From Salinimicrobium gaetbulicola (lineage in GTDB: Bacteria > Bacteroidota > Bacteroidia > Flavobacteriales > Flavobacteriaceae): a stretch of DNA of 64,000 nt. Made by a program: the position numbers and the translations under genes. The stretch is from positions 434,001 through 498,000 of the forward strand of contig NZ_JBHTJP010000032.1 in the NCBI RefSeq assembly GCF_042676025.1, read 5' to 3'. Below the pieces are notes generated by a model. It saw only the letters and a list, made by a program, of their open reading frames with translations. It had not been told where the DNA came from and made no database searches. Positions 1 to 9,215 of the stretch are shown here, one piece after another. The first letter of the stretch is position 1, and the number at the start of each line of letters is the position of its first letter.

Positions 1-24
1 AAAGAAAAAATATCAATAAAAATC

Positions 25-1335
25 TCATGCTGTGTAGGTTAATTTTAAAATGGTCGAAGTATCTTCATCTACCCCAAACCGAGCATCTGCTCTATGCCCA
101 ATGACCCAGACGATCTCGCCGCGGGAACAAAGCAACCAGCAGTTCTCTTTTTGAGGCAAAGATAACTTCTCATCTTTAAAAAATTTGCTAAGTTTCTTTT
201 TTCCTTTCATTCCAAAAGGAATAAAATAATCTCCCTGCTCCCATTTTCTAACGGTAAGCGGAAATTGCAGTTTATTAAGATCCAGATAAATGATGTTCTC
301 ATTTGTTTCCGAAACCTCTTCTACTTCTTCAAATTGAAAAGTACCCATCGGGAGCATCACCACTTCCTCACCAGCCAGGATCTCGAATTCGCGTTCCTCA
401 GTATCGGCTAGTGTGGTCAACAGCAAATTTTCCCTGTCTTTAATAAGGCGATGGGTTTTGGAATACACGATCTTGCCGGGTTGAGCGTCCAAAAGATCAT
501 AAACATCATTCCATTCTGTAAAGCCAAAAGTTTTAAAGAGTTCGTATAAGACTGCTTTTAAATGCGGAATGGTCTTTAACAATTTTATCCTGAAGCTGTA
601 ACCAAACTCTTCCTCTTTGGCGATCCTTGGAAATAATGCCGAAATATAGTCATCGACCAGAACAGCACTTTCAGTAAGGTTATTCCGGGTAACCTCAAAG
701 GTTTCCAATATCTTCGGATTTAGTTCTTCTAACTTCGGAATGATCTCATGTCTAATCTTATTCCGAAGGTATTTGACGGAACTGTTACTGCTGTCTTCAC
801 GCCATTTAAGATGGGAATTTCGGGCATATTCCTCGATTTCTTCCCGTGAAAACGCCAAAAGTGGCCTCAGAATGGCTCCGTTACGCTCAGGAATTCCAGT
901 TAAGCCTTCAAGTCCTGTACCCCGCACAAAATTAATAAGTACGGTTTCCAGATTATCATTGGCATGATGTGCCGTAAAGATGAAGTCGAAATTAAGGGTT
1001 TCCTTGAGCTCTTCAAACCATTTGTAGCGAAGTTCCCTGGCGGCCATTTGAATGGAGATCTTCTGATTCCTGGCATAAATTTCGGTCTCAAAGCTCTCAA
1101 TAAAGACCTCTGCTTCCAGGCTGTCTGCCAGTTCCATTACGAAGGTTTCGTCATCATCACTTTCCTTTCCGCGGAGGTTGAAATTACAATGAGCCAGGCT
1201 AATATTTAAATTCAGTTTCGCGCAGAGATGGGCCAAAACCACGCTGTCCACTCCCCCGCTAATGGCAATAAGGATCCTGGAATGAGAAACCTTGGGGAAT
1301 TTATTTTTCAGGTGATTTTGGAATGGTAGTAACAT
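25..1335 (-). CDS. tilS: tRNA(Ile)-lysidine synthetase TilS
   Basis: The 436-residue product should ligate lysine to C34 of the tRNA-Ile CAU anticodon, using ATP, so that the tRNA reads AUA. The N-terminal PP-loop motif SGGVDS is clear near residue 26, followed by the N-type ATPase core (HNANDN-like HHANDN, RGTGLEGLTGIP, RNKIRHEIIP) and a C-terminal TilS domain. An upstream TTG at 1353 would also give an open frame, but it sits on top of a TAnnTTTG promoter box at 1342-1349, so I start at the ATG at 1335. It lies 75 bp downstream of pabB on the same strand, with its own promoter box. Family assignment is secure; the start is likely. Confidence 0.95.
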   Translation of the reverse strand: MLLPFQNHLKNKFPKVSHSRILIAISGGVDSVVLAHLCAKLNLNISLAHCNFNLRGKESDDDETFVMELADSLEAEVFIESFETEIYARNQKISIQMAARELRYKWFEELKETLNFDFIFTAHHANDNLETVLINFVRGTGLEGLTGIPERNGAILRPLLAFSREEIEEYARNSHLKWREDSSNSSVKYLRNKIRHEIIPKLEELNPKILETFEVTRNNLTESAVLVDDYISALFPRIAKEEEFGYSFRIKLLKTIPHLKAVLYELFKTFGFTEWNDVYDLLDAQPGKIVYSKTHRLIKDRENLLLTTLADTEEREFEILAGEEVVMLPMGTFQFEEVEEVSETNENIIYLDLNKLQFPLTVRKWEQGDYFIPFGMKGKKKLSKFFKDEKLSLPQKENCWLLCSRGEIVWVIGHRADARFGVDEDTSTILKLTYTA

Positions 1336-1341
1336 AGAAAT

Positions 1342-1349
1342 CAAAGATA
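1342..1349 (-). promoter_or_regulatory. -7 promoter box for tilS
   Basis: TATCTTTG on the minus strand matches the Bacteroidetes sigma-ABfrA -7 consensus TAnnTTTG. Only six bases separate it from the tilS ATG, so the transcript may be leaderless. No clear -33 TTG is visible at the right distance. Confidence 0.5.
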
Positions 1350-1410
1350 CCAAAAAAGCGATTCCCGCACCTCCTTTTAGAGTTTGATTAAAATATGGTC
1401 TTAAACGTCC

Positions 1411-2712
1411 TTAAGAGCCAAGCACTTCCAGCATAGCTTTGGCTTTTATTAGACATTCCTTGTATTCATTCTCAGGAATTGACTTTGAAGTAATCGCTCC
1501 CCCAACGCTGAATGAAACATATTTGTGGGTCGCATTATAAAGTATGCTTCGAATTACCACATTGAAATCAAAATCACCCGTAGGAGTAAAATATCCTACT
1601 GCTCCACTGTATACGCCTCTTTTTGTTTCCTCCAATTCTTCAATGATCTTCATGGCTGATACTTTTGGGGCACCGGTCATACTACCCATTGGAAAAGTGC
1701 TTTTTAAGATCTCAACCGATGGAATGCTTTCGTTTACCTGAGCTTTCACGGTAGAGATCATTTGATGCACTTGCTGAAAAGTATATACTTTGCACAACTC
1801 CTCTACCTCAACAGATCCTTTTTCTGCCGTTTTTGAAAGGTCATTTCTAACCAGGTCCACGATCATAACATTTTCAGATCTTTCCTTAGGATCTTGTTCC
1901 AGTTGCATCGCAAGCTTCCTGTCTTCATTTTCATTTGATGACCTTCTAGCGGTACCCTTTATGGGTTGAGAAATTACTGTACCTCCTGTTTTTTGCAAGT
2001 ATCTTTCAGGGGAAGCAGACAATAAATATTTGTCATATAGCCTAATGTAAGTGGCAAATGGCGGGTTTGAAATGGCATTTAATTTCTTGTACGTCTCCAA
2101 AGGGTCGATCTCTGCTTCTTCGGAATAAAACTCCTGACAAAAATTAGCCTCGTAAATATCTCCCCGCTGAATATGATCCAGCATTTCCTGGACTTTCCGC
2201 AGATATTCCTTTTCTGAAATTCTTGGATGAAGCTTTAATGAATTTCCGGGATTGCCTTCCGAAGAACCTTCCGAAGAAATTAAACCTCTGATCTCTTCAA
2301 AGTCCTCTTCCACTTCGTCGTCAACCAGGCGAAGGTATTTTATCTCTACTTCATCTCCTTTGATTAGGAATAATTTCTTTGGCTGAAAAAAATACAGGTC
2401 GGGAAAATTTAATCCGTCAAAATTTTTGGAGGAAAGCTTTTCCACATCATTTTTAAGATCATAAGCCAGATACCCAAAGATCCAATCTGCCGTAGAAATT
2501 TGATATTCCTGAAGCCGCTCAAATGCTTCTGATGCTTCTGTTTCGATAGCTGTAAAGGCATCTACCGCCAAAACTGCATCAAATTGTGAATGTTGTAGAT
2601 GATAATCATTGCTGTCCAGCCAAACTACTTCAGAAAATTGCCCTGCCCACCTCAATAATGCCGATTTAAAAGCTGGAACATTATCGATTTTAATCGTTTT
2701 ACTAATCCGCAC
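1411..2712 (-). CDS. pabB: aminodeoxychorismate synthase component I (chorismate-binding enzyme)
   Basis: This 433-residue enzyme of the chorismate-binding family should convert chorismate and ammonia to 4-amino-4-deoxychorismate for p-aminobenzoate and folate. The C-terminal half carries the family signatures: GDIYEANFCQEF, PIKGTARR, MIVDLVRNDL and FPMGSMTGAPK. The N-terminal region is short and I do not see the TrpE tryptophan-feedback motif, which favours PabB over TrpE; no glutamine amidotransferase partner is adjacent. Translation starts at a GTG immediately after the TAG of the upstream flavoprotein gene, so the two are almost certainly co-transcribed and translationally coupled. A menaquinone/salicylate-type isochorismate synthase is less likely. 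Confidence 0.87.
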   Translation of the reverse strand: MRISKTIKIDNVPAFKSALLRWAGQFSEVVWLDSNDYHLQHSQFDAVLAVDAFTAIETEASEAFERLQEYQISTADWIFGYLAYDLKNDVEKLSSKNFDGLNFPDLYFFQPKKLFLIKGDEVEIKYLRLVDDEVEEDFEEIRGLISSEGSSEGNPGNSLKLHPRISEKEYLRKVQEMLDHIQRGDIYEANFCQEFYSEEAEIDPLETYKKLNAISNPPFATYIRLYDKYLLSASPERYLQKTGGTVISQPIKGTARRSSNENEDRKLAMQLEQDPKERSENVMIVDLVRNDLSKTAEKGSVEVEELCKVYTFQQVHQMISTVKAQVNESIPSVEILKSTFPMGSMTGAPKVSAMKIIEELEETKRGVYSGAVGYFTPTGDFDFNVVIRSILYNATHKYVSFSVGGAITSKSIPENEYKECLIKAKAMLEVLGS

Positions 2713-3252
2713 CTATTCCTTGATTTGTTGTGTAAATGAGGTAACTACCTCTGTCACCCCCATTTCAAACACTTCATTTACGATCTTTCCCGATTCCACG
2801 TCAAAATTTTCCTTGAAGGAAGGCAGACTGAAGCTCTCCACTACCTCTCCTCCAAACCTTGTAAGGATCATTTTAGCGTATTCCAGGGCTACTGCTCCCC
2901 CATTCCTTCCTGGTGAGGTACTCATCAATAAGATCTTTTTGCCCTCCAGAAACTTACGATCTATCCTTGATAACCAATCCAAAATGTTCTTAAAGAAAGC
3001 AGAAACATTTCTATTGTTCTCATTTACTGAAATGATCAATGCCGGTACTTCCTGTATATGATCATACAACCATTTCACGGTTCCTGGAGTTCCCTTTTTT
3101 TCGGTCACAATACTGAACATAGGAAATTCAACATTGCTCAGCTTTAAAACCTCCAACTCATGCTCTGAAATTCTTTTTGAAACGTTAAGGACCAATTGAT
3201 GATTGATAGAAGTAGGACTGTTTGAACCGGCAAAGGCAAGGATCTTATACAT
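2713..3252 (-). CDS. NADPH-dependent FMN reductase family protein
   Basis: A 179-residue flavodoxin-fold protein of the NADPH-dependent FMN reductase family. The N-terminus KILAFAGSNSPTSINHQL is the phosphate-binding strand-loop of the fold, and the segment LLMSTSPGRNGGAVALEYA near residues 107-125 matches the flavin-contacting loop of this family. It probably reduces free or bound FMN, or quinone-like acceptors, in the cytosol. The natural substrate cannot be read from sequence. It is the first gene of a minus-strand unit and abuts pabB with no gap. Confidence 0.8.
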   Translation of the reverse strand: MYKILAFAGSNSPTSINHQLVLNVSKRISEHELEVLKLSNVEFPMFSIVTEKKGTPGTVKWLYDHIQEVPALIISVNENNRNVSAFFKNILDWLSRIDRKFLEGKKILLMSTSPGRNGGAVALEYAKMILTRFGGEVVESFSLPSFKENFDVESGKIVNEVFEMGVTEVVTSFTQQIKE

Positions 3253-3268
3253 AGAAATTTTCTTTGTT

Positions 3269-3276
3269 CAAAATTA
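3269..3276 (-). promoter_or_regulatory. -7 promoter box for the FMN reductase-pabB unit
   Basis: TAATTTTG on the minus strand matches TAnnTTTG and lies 16 bases before the ATG at 3252. No convincing -33 TTG accompanies it. Confidence 0.4.
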
Positions 3277-3339
3277 CAAAATAACCCCGAAGTTTAAAGC
3301 CCTTCGGAAGTGCCTAAAAACCCAACCGGTTTAGGTGCC

Positions 3340-3368
3340 TTGATTATAACTAATTAAGCTTACCTTTG
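3340..3368 (+). promoter_or_regulatory. Bacteroidetes-type promoter for the DEAD-box helicase
   Basis: A -33 TTG (3340-3342) and a perfect -7 TACCTTTG (3361-3368) are separated by 18 bases, as expected for the flavobacterial housekeeping promoter. The GTG start follows 19 bases after the box. Confidence 0.65.
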
Positions 3369-3387
3369 CAGACTAAATTTTTACATT

Positions 3388-4737
3388 GTGACTTTTCAGG
3401 ATCTTAACTTAAATACACCTCTTTTAAATGCGCTGGAAGATCTGGGCATTACTACCCCGACTCCCATACAGGAGCAGTCTTCTTCTGTAATTCTTTCGGG
3501 AAGAGATATGGTAGGAATCGCTCAAACCGGAACCGGTAAAACCCTTGCATACCTCCTTCCGGTTTTGAAAATGTTGAAATTTTCAGACCAAAAGAATCCA
3601 CGGGTATTGATCATGGTTCCTACGCGGGAACTAGTAGTTCAGGTAACTGAAGAACTTGAAAAAATCACCAAATATATCAACACCAGAATCCTTGGTATTT
3701 ATGGTGGCACCAATATCAATACTCAAAAGCAACTGGTTGCTCAGGGTCAGGATATCCTTGTAGCAACCCCGGGAAGATTATATGATCTTGCTATTAACCG
3801 GGATCTGCAATTAAAATCCATTCAAAAGCTGGTAATCGATGAGGTGGATGTAATGCTTGATCTTGGTTTCAGGTTTCAATTGAATAACATTCTGGAACTT
3901 CTTCCGAAGAATACTCAAAATATCATGTTTTCAGCAACCATGACTCAGGATGTGGAGAAACTTATTCTTGAGAATTTCAGAAATCCGGAGACGGTTTCTG
4001 TTGCTGCCAGCGGAACACCGCTTGAAAATATTCACCAGATTCTGTATAAAGCGCCGAATTTCTACACGAAAGTTAATCTGTTAAATGAATTACTGAAGGA
4101 TAAAGATCGTTTTTATAAAGTATTGATCTTTGCCGGAAACAAGCGTTACGCTGACAGGCTTTTTGAAAACCTGGACAGCGCCTTCCCTGAAGAATGTACC
4201 GTCATCCATTCCAATAAAACTCAAAATTACAGGTTAAGAAGCATTAGGCAGTTTGGAGATGGCTTCTGCCGTATACTGGTGGCTACAGACGTTATGGCCA
4301 GAGGTCTTGATATTGAACAAGTGAGTCATGTGATCAACTTTGATACTCCCGCCTACCCTGAAAACTATATGCACCGAATAGGGCGTACCGGGCGTGCGGA
4401 AAAGGAAGGCCAGGCACTTTTATTTACCACTCCTCAGGAAGAAGAAGACCTTAAAAAGATCGAATCTTTAATGGATATGAAAATAGAGGAGTTACCCCTT
4501 CCCGAAGAGGTGGAGATCTCAACTAAATTAATCCCTGAAGAAGAACCTAAGGTTCTTGAGATCTACAACCCTCATAAATTTACAGATGAGGATGCCCCTG
4601 GACCAGCTTTTCATGAAAAAAGTGAGAAAAATAAAAAGGTAAATCTTGGAGGGTCATACCGACGCGAAATCAAAAAGAAATATAAAAAGCCTAAGACCCG
4701 AGGTGATAAAAATTACAATCGCCGCAAAAAGAAATAG
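3388..4737 (+). CDS. DEAD-box family ATP-dependent RNA helicase
   Basis: A 449-residue superfamily 2 RNA helicase that should unwind short RNA duplexes in ribosome assembly, cold adaptation or mRNA decay. Motifs in order: Q motif (TPTPIQEQ, about 24-31), Walker A AQTGTGKT (45-52), PTREL, TPGR, motif II, SAT (FSATM), and motif VI HRIGRTGR. Motif II reads DEVD (151-154) rather than DEAD. The last 50 residues are rich in lysine and arginine, a typical RNA-binding tail. Translation begins at GTG just after a strong promoter. It is monocistronic. Family is certain; which DEAD-box subfamily (RhlE-, CshA- or DbpA-like) is not. Confidence 0.93.
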   Translation: MTFQDLNLNTPLLNALEDLGITTPTPIQEQSSSVILSGRDMVGIAQTGTGKTLAYLLPVLKMLKFSDQKNPRVLIMVPTRELVVQVTEELEKITKYINTRILGIYGGTNINTQKQLVAQGQDILVATPGRLYDLAINRDLQLKSIQKLVIDEVDVMLDLGFRFQLNNILELLPKNTQNIMFSATMTQDVEKLILENFRNPETVSVAASGTPLENIHQILYKAPNFYTKVNLLNELLKDKDRFYKVLIFAGNKRYADRLFENLDSAFPEECTVIHSNKTQNYRLRSIRQFGDGFCRILVATDVMARGLDIEQVSHVINFDTPAYPENYMHRIGRTGRAEKEGQALLFTTPQEEEDLKKIESLMDMKIEELPLPEEVEISTKLIPEEEPKVLEIYNPHKFTDEDAPGPAFHEKSEKNKKVNLGGSYRREIKKKYKKPKTRGDKNYNRRKKK

Positions 4738-5185
4738 GTTTCTTCCTACTATCGCCCTAAACCTCGACTTTTACACATATAAGTCATTTAAGATTAACAT
4801 TTTACACACTAAATAAGGTGTTAAACACATTTCCTTAAAATCTTAATTTTTCAAAGATGTTTCTCGTTATATTAACTAAGCACCAGGCTTAGTGTTTACA
4901 ATGCTTATACCAGTGTGTTCGATTTTTTAATTACTGAAATTTTGATATCTGGTTGGATTTCAGGGGATTTTACCAGTATTTCAAAATTAATTTTTTTTCA
5001 TCCTTGGAACCTCAGTAAATTCAAGGCTTCGCGATGTATTTTTATTTATTTTGCAAATTTCTGATAATGAGATGTTTGTAAAATGAATTTTTTATATTAA
5101 TTTTAACTTAATATGCCCCCAGTTATATTATTTATCTGAATCACTGAACTTTACGCTCTGATTCAATTAATTGTTGCGGAACATT
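4738..5185 (+). other. long AT-rich intergenic region
   Basis: About 450 bases between the helicase and the PAS kinase. It is strongly AT-rich with homopolymer T and A runs. I find no ORF, tRNA, strong hairpin or repeat. An imperfect inverted pair around 4800-4825 is too weak to call a terminator. It presumably holds the 3' end of the helicase mRNA and the promoter of the kinase. Confidence 0.4.
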
Positions 5186-7564
5186 ATGAAAAAAGGCAAC
5201 TATATTCTAGACGAAAAACTACTAGGGGTTTCTCACAATCTTTTTGGAAGCAACAATATTTCTGAAGGGCAGGAATTCCTTTTGCTTATAACAAGTTTAA
5301 ATGATCTGGAATTAAAGGCCTTAAATTATAAAGGTATCAGATACTTTCAAAAGTGTTTTGAAAACGAGGACCTAAGCCTGTGCCACTACGACTCCATAAT
5401 TCACCCTGAAGATTATCCTTTATTCCTACATTTTCTCAATAATTGTGAGGATCTGGAAGTTGGTGAGGAAAGAGAGACGACTGTGCGTATTAAATCTCCC
5501 TTTGGTACCTGGAAAAAATTCATATTTAAAAATCGCCTGTATACCGGGTTCAAAGATTCAGAGGAGAAATATGTGTTAAGCCTCGTCAAAGCTAGTGATC
5601 CTTATAAACATACCTTCAGAAAGAATACTTCTTCTAATCTCGAAACAGAAAAATCACTTCAGGAAAGCCTGAATCGTTATCGTGTTCTTATAAATTCCCT
5701 GGATAGTGGTTACAGCGTAATTGAAGTAATATTTGACCTGAATAAAAAGGCGCTGGATTATTTACTGGTTGAAATAAACCCCACTTTTGAGAAACATGTA
5801 CATCTTAACCATACGTTAGGGAAAACAATGAAAGAACTTTCTCAGGATCATGGAGAAAAATGGTTTCAAACGTATGGAGATATTGTATTTACAGGTGAAC
5901 CAGTAAGATTTGAAAAATATGCCGAAGATCTTGAAACCTGGTTTGATATATATGCCTTTCCCATTGGAAGCAGTAAGAGCCGAAGAGTGGCTATTCTCTG
6001 TTCTGATATTACCGATAGAAAGGAAGCTGAAGAAAACCTAAGAAAAGCCAATGAAAACCTGGAGAACCAGGTAAGAAAGCGTACAAAAGAACTAAAAGAG
6101 AAGAGTGACCTTCTTCAAATGGTTTTTGATACGGTAACTCAGGGGATCTTCCTTCTTAAACCTGTATTTGGAGAGAATAGAGATATAATTGATTTTACAT
6201 ATGTTAGGGTCAATAAGAAAGTTAAAAGATATTACGGTAGGGTCGATCTTGTGGGAAAAAGTTTTTTGAAATTCAATCCGCAGGCAACCAGAACCGGAGC
6301 ATTTGAGATCTTTAAACAAACCATGATCTCGGGGGAATCAAAGGATTTTGAAGTTTGTTTTAACCGAAACGGCAGAGACAACTGGTTTAAGATCTCCACT
6401 ACCCGACAAAAAGGGATGTTGGTGAACAGTCTTGAAAACATCACTCAGAAGAAAAGAAGGGCAAGAAACCTTAAGGATACCATGAGGTTCAAGAAACAGC
6501 TCATTAATACTTCACCAGATATTATCCTCATCTTTAATCTTTACCAGGAAAAGGTTCGGTTCATGAATCGGGATTTCGCTTCTAATCCTCAACTCACTAA
6601 AGAAAAGATCATAGGAATGCCTCTTTTGGATATCATTCCTATGCTTCATCCTCAGGATCGTGAAAAAGCATTGGAGTTCCACACTAAATTATTACAGGCT
6701 TCAGATAAGGATGTTTACGAAATTGAATTTAGGCTGAAAGGTGCTGAAGGCAACTGGAATTATTACAATGCCCGGGCCAAGGTATTTATGCGCAACAAAA
6801 AAGGAAATCCGTATGAATACATAATTTTAATGCGCAATATTCAGCAGCACAAAAAGACCCAGCAAGATTTGATGGAAGCCGAAAAACTATCGATCAAAGG
6901 GGAAATTGCAAGAACACTAGCACATGAATTAAGAAATCCTTTGGCTAGTATAGGAATGTCTGCAGATATAGTGAACAAAAAACTGGAGGAATCAGAGAAA
7001 AAAGATCTGGGAACCTATATCAATATCATTAAACGGAGTACTTCCACTTTAAACGGTTTGGTTACCGATCTTCTTACAACCTCGAATTATTCCCCTCCGG
7101 TACTTAATAAGTGTTGCATTGCCACCACCCTTAATAAAGCCCTGACCCAGGCCAAGGACCGTATTTATTTAACCGGAATTAAAGTTGAAAAGTATTATAA
7201 GGGTCATTACTATATTAATGCTGATAAGGAAAAATTAAAGATCGCCCTACTCAATATCATTGTGAACGCCAGTGAGGCCATGACCCCTAATGAAGGAGTA
7301 TTGACCTTGAGGATAGAACAGAGTGACGAAAATCATTATAAGCTTTATATCACCGATAATGGCTGCGGAATGGAAAAAGACCAGATCAAACGGCTTTTTG
7401 AATCTTTCTACACTAATAAAATAGGCGGTATGGGAGTAGGGTTAAGTTCTGTAAAGAACATAATTCAGGAGCACAATGCCTCGATTGAAGTTGAAAGTGA
7501 ACCTAACGTGGGAACAACCTTTATACTAACATTCCCTGTCTACAAGCCTCACAGAGGAAAATAG
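5186..7564 (+). CDS. multi-PAS sensor histidine kinase (soluble)
   Basis: A 792-residue histidine kinase without membrane segments, so it senses an intracellular signal. About four PAS-like domains (roughly 30-140, 155-285, 315-430, 440-560) are broken by a charged coiled coil near 280-320. The HisKA H-box AHELRNPLASI has the phospho-accepting His at about residue 580. The HATPase part follows with the N-box (NIIVNASEAM), G1 (DNGCGM) and G2 (GGMGVGLSS) motifs near the end. No receiver is fused and no regulator gene is adjacent, so it is an orphan sensor. An in-frame TTG at 5171 would add five residues; ATG 5186 is preferred. Confidence 0.88.
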   Translation: MKKGNYILDEKLLGVSHNLFGSNNISEGQEFLLLITSLNDLELKALNYKGIRYFQKCFENEDLSLCHYDSIIHPEDYPLFLHFLNNCEDLEVGEERETTVRIKSPFGTWKKFIFKNRLYTGFKDSEEKYVLSLVKASDPYKHTFRKNTSSNLETEKSLQESLNRYRVLINSLDSGYSVIEVIFDLNKKALDYLLVEINPTFEKHVHLNHTLGKTMKELSQDHGEKWFQTYGDIVFTGEPVRFEKYAEDLETWFDIYAFPIGSSKSRRVAILCSDITDRKEAEENLRKANENLENQVRKRTKELKEKSDLLQMVFDTVTQGIFLLKPVFGENRDIIDFTYVRVNKKVKRYYGRVDLVGKSFLKFNPQATRTGAFEIFKQTMISGESKDFEVCFNRNGRDNWFKISTTRQKGMLVNSLENITQKKRRARNLKDTMRFKKQLINTSPDIILIFNLYQEKVRFMNRDFASNPQLTKEKIIGMPLLDIIPMLHPQDREKALEFHTKLLQASDKDVYEIEFRLKGAEGNWNYYNARAKVFMRNKKGNPYEYIILMRNIQQHKKTQQDLMEAEKLSIKGEIARTLAHELRNPLASIGMSADIVNKKLEESEKKDLGTYINIIKRSTSTLNGLVTDLLTTSNYSPPVLNKCCIATTLNKALTQAKDRIYLTGIKVEKYYKGHYYINADKEKLKIALLNIIVNASEAMTPNEGVLTLRIEQSDENHYKLYITDNGCGMEKDQIKRLFESFYTNKIGGMGVGLSSVKNIIQEHNASIEVESEPNVGTTFILTFPVYKPHRGK

Positions 7565-7594
7565 AATTTCTTATTTTTAAAAGCGATTATTATG

Positions 7595-7602
7595 TATCTT
7601 CG
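7595..7602 (+). promoter_or_regulatory. possible -7 box upstream of the GH3-family gene
   Basis: TATCTTCG differs from TAnnTTTG at one position and lies in the short gap after the PAS kinase gene. It would give a leader of about 75 bases before ATG 7683. There is no clear -33 element. Confidence 0.3.
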
Positions 7603-7682
7603 GCAAGAACTTACAGGATAGATATCGCCCTGAACTTTCCTGTTTTTTGAACCAAAAAATCCAAAAATCCACACAGTACTGT

Positions 7683-9215
7683 ATGGGGATAATTGATTCC
7701 ATAGGAAATCTGGTCATGAAAAGCCGGATTGATGATTTAAAACTTTCAGTAAACAATCCAAAAGATACTCAGGAAAAGGTCTTACGGAACCTTCTGGATA
7801 CTGCCAGAGATACCGTATACGGCCGTGACCACAAATTTGGTGCGATAAATAATTATCGCCAATTCAGGGAGCAAGTTCCTTTGAATAACTACGAAGATCT
7901 ACTCCCCTATATAGATAAGATTTTGAAAGGCCAGCAAAATATGCTGTGGCCTTCCGCTATAAAATGGTTTGCAAAATCATCAGGAACTACCGGTTCTAAA
8001 AGCAAAGTGATTCCAGTTTCCACAGAAAGTCTTGAAAACTGCCATTACCAGGGCGGTAGAGACATGCTGGCGCTTTATATCAATAATTATCCCGATGCAG
8101 CTCTGTTCTCGGGAAAGAACCTTTCTATTGGCGGAAGCCAGGAAAACAACTTTTCAAGTAGCAGCGAGTTCTATACAGCAAATATTTCTGCCATTGTAAT
8201 GAAGAATTTGCCTTTTTGGGCACAATTCGGAAGAACTCCTGGGTTGGAAGTAACCATGATGAACAACTGGGAAGAGAAGATCAAAAAGATCTCTGAGATC
8301 ACAATTCAGCAGAACGTAACCAGTTTAGCCGGTTCCCCTATGTGGATGCTGCTGTTGCTTCAACATATCGTAAAAGAACAGAAGATCGAACATATTCAGG
8401 ATATTTGGCCTAATCTGGAAGTCTTCTTTCATGGTTCTGTTTCGTTTGCTCCATACAAACCACTTTTTAAAGATCTGGATCGTGACAACAGTTTAAGGTA
8501 TCTTGAGATCTTCAATGCTACTGAAGGATTCTTCGGATTGCAGGATCAAAAAGATGACCCTTCCCTCCTATTAATGCTTAATTACGGAATTTTTTATGAG
8601 TTCATTCCCGAAAGAGAATTTCATCTGGAAGAACCTACCGTCGTGCCATTATGGGAAGTTGAAAAAGATAAAAATTACTCCATGGTCATTTCTACCAATT
8701 CCGGACTATGGCGCTACAAAATTGGAGACACTATTAAATTTACAGATACGGCACCATACCGCTTCATTATTACCGGAAGAACCAAACATTGTATCAATGT
8801 ATTTGGAGAAGACCTGTTTGTAGACCATGCTGAAAAAGCCCTATCTGTGGCGTGTTCTCAAACCGGTGCGGTACTTCGTGATTTTACCGCAGCGCCTTAT
8901 TTCTACGGAAAAGAAAAGAAAGGGTATCATGAATGGTTGGTAGAATTTGTGAAATCACCTCAGGACATGCAGGAGTTCACCAATGTACTGGACAGAATTC
9001 TTGGAGAGTTGAACGATGATTACGTGGCAAAGAGAAAAGACAGTATCGCCATTGACACTCCGGTGGTACGGGAAATGCCGGAAGGAACTTTTTATCGTTG
9101 GCTCAAGAAAAAGAATAAATTAGGAGGACAGCACAAAATTCCGCGTCTTTCGAACAGCAGAGAATTTGTTGAAGAACTTCTCGACCTGGAAAAAAATCTT
9201 CAGGCAGAGATCTAA
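7683..9215 (+). CDS. GH3 auxin-responsive promoter family protein (acyl-adenylating fold)
   Basis: A 510-residue member of the GH3 family, related to plant acyl-acid amido synthetases of the ANL adenylating superfamily. The ATP-binding phosphate loop is visible as FAKSSGTTGSKSKVIP near residues 96-111, and the C-terminal hinge segment RYKIGDTIKF followed by ITGRTKHCINVFGE fits the family. Enzymes of this fold adenylate a carboxylate and pass it to an amine; the substrate in Bacteroidetes is not known. I start at ATG 7683; a TTG at 7647 would add 12 residues. The gene ends convergently with the thioredoxin gene, the four bases CTAA serving both stop codons. Confidence 0.83.
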   Translation: MGIIDSIGNLVMKSRIDDLKLSVNNPKDTQEKVLRNLLDTARDTVYGRDHKFGAINNYRQFREQVPLNNYEDLLPYIDKILKGQQNMLWPSAIKWFAKSSGTTGSKSKVIPVSTESLENCHYQGGRDMLALYINNYPDAALFSGKNLSIGGSQENNFSSSSEFYTANISAIVMKNLPFWAQFGRTPGLEVTMMNNWEEKIKKISEITIQQNVTSLAGSPMWMLLLLQHIVKEQKIEHIQDIWPNLEVFFHGSVSFAPYKPLFKDLDRDNSLRYLEIFNATEGFFGLQDQKDDPSLLLMLNYGIFYEFIPEREFHLEEPTVVPLWEVEKDKNYSMVISTNSGLWRYKIGDTIKFTDTAPYRFIITGRTKHCINVFGEDLFVDHAEKALSVACSQTGAVLRDFTAAPYFYGKEKKGYHEWLVEFVKSPQDMQEFTNVLDRILGELNDDYVAKRKDSIAIDTPVVREMPEGTFYRWLKKKNKLGGQHKIPRLSNSREFVEELLDLEKNLQAEI

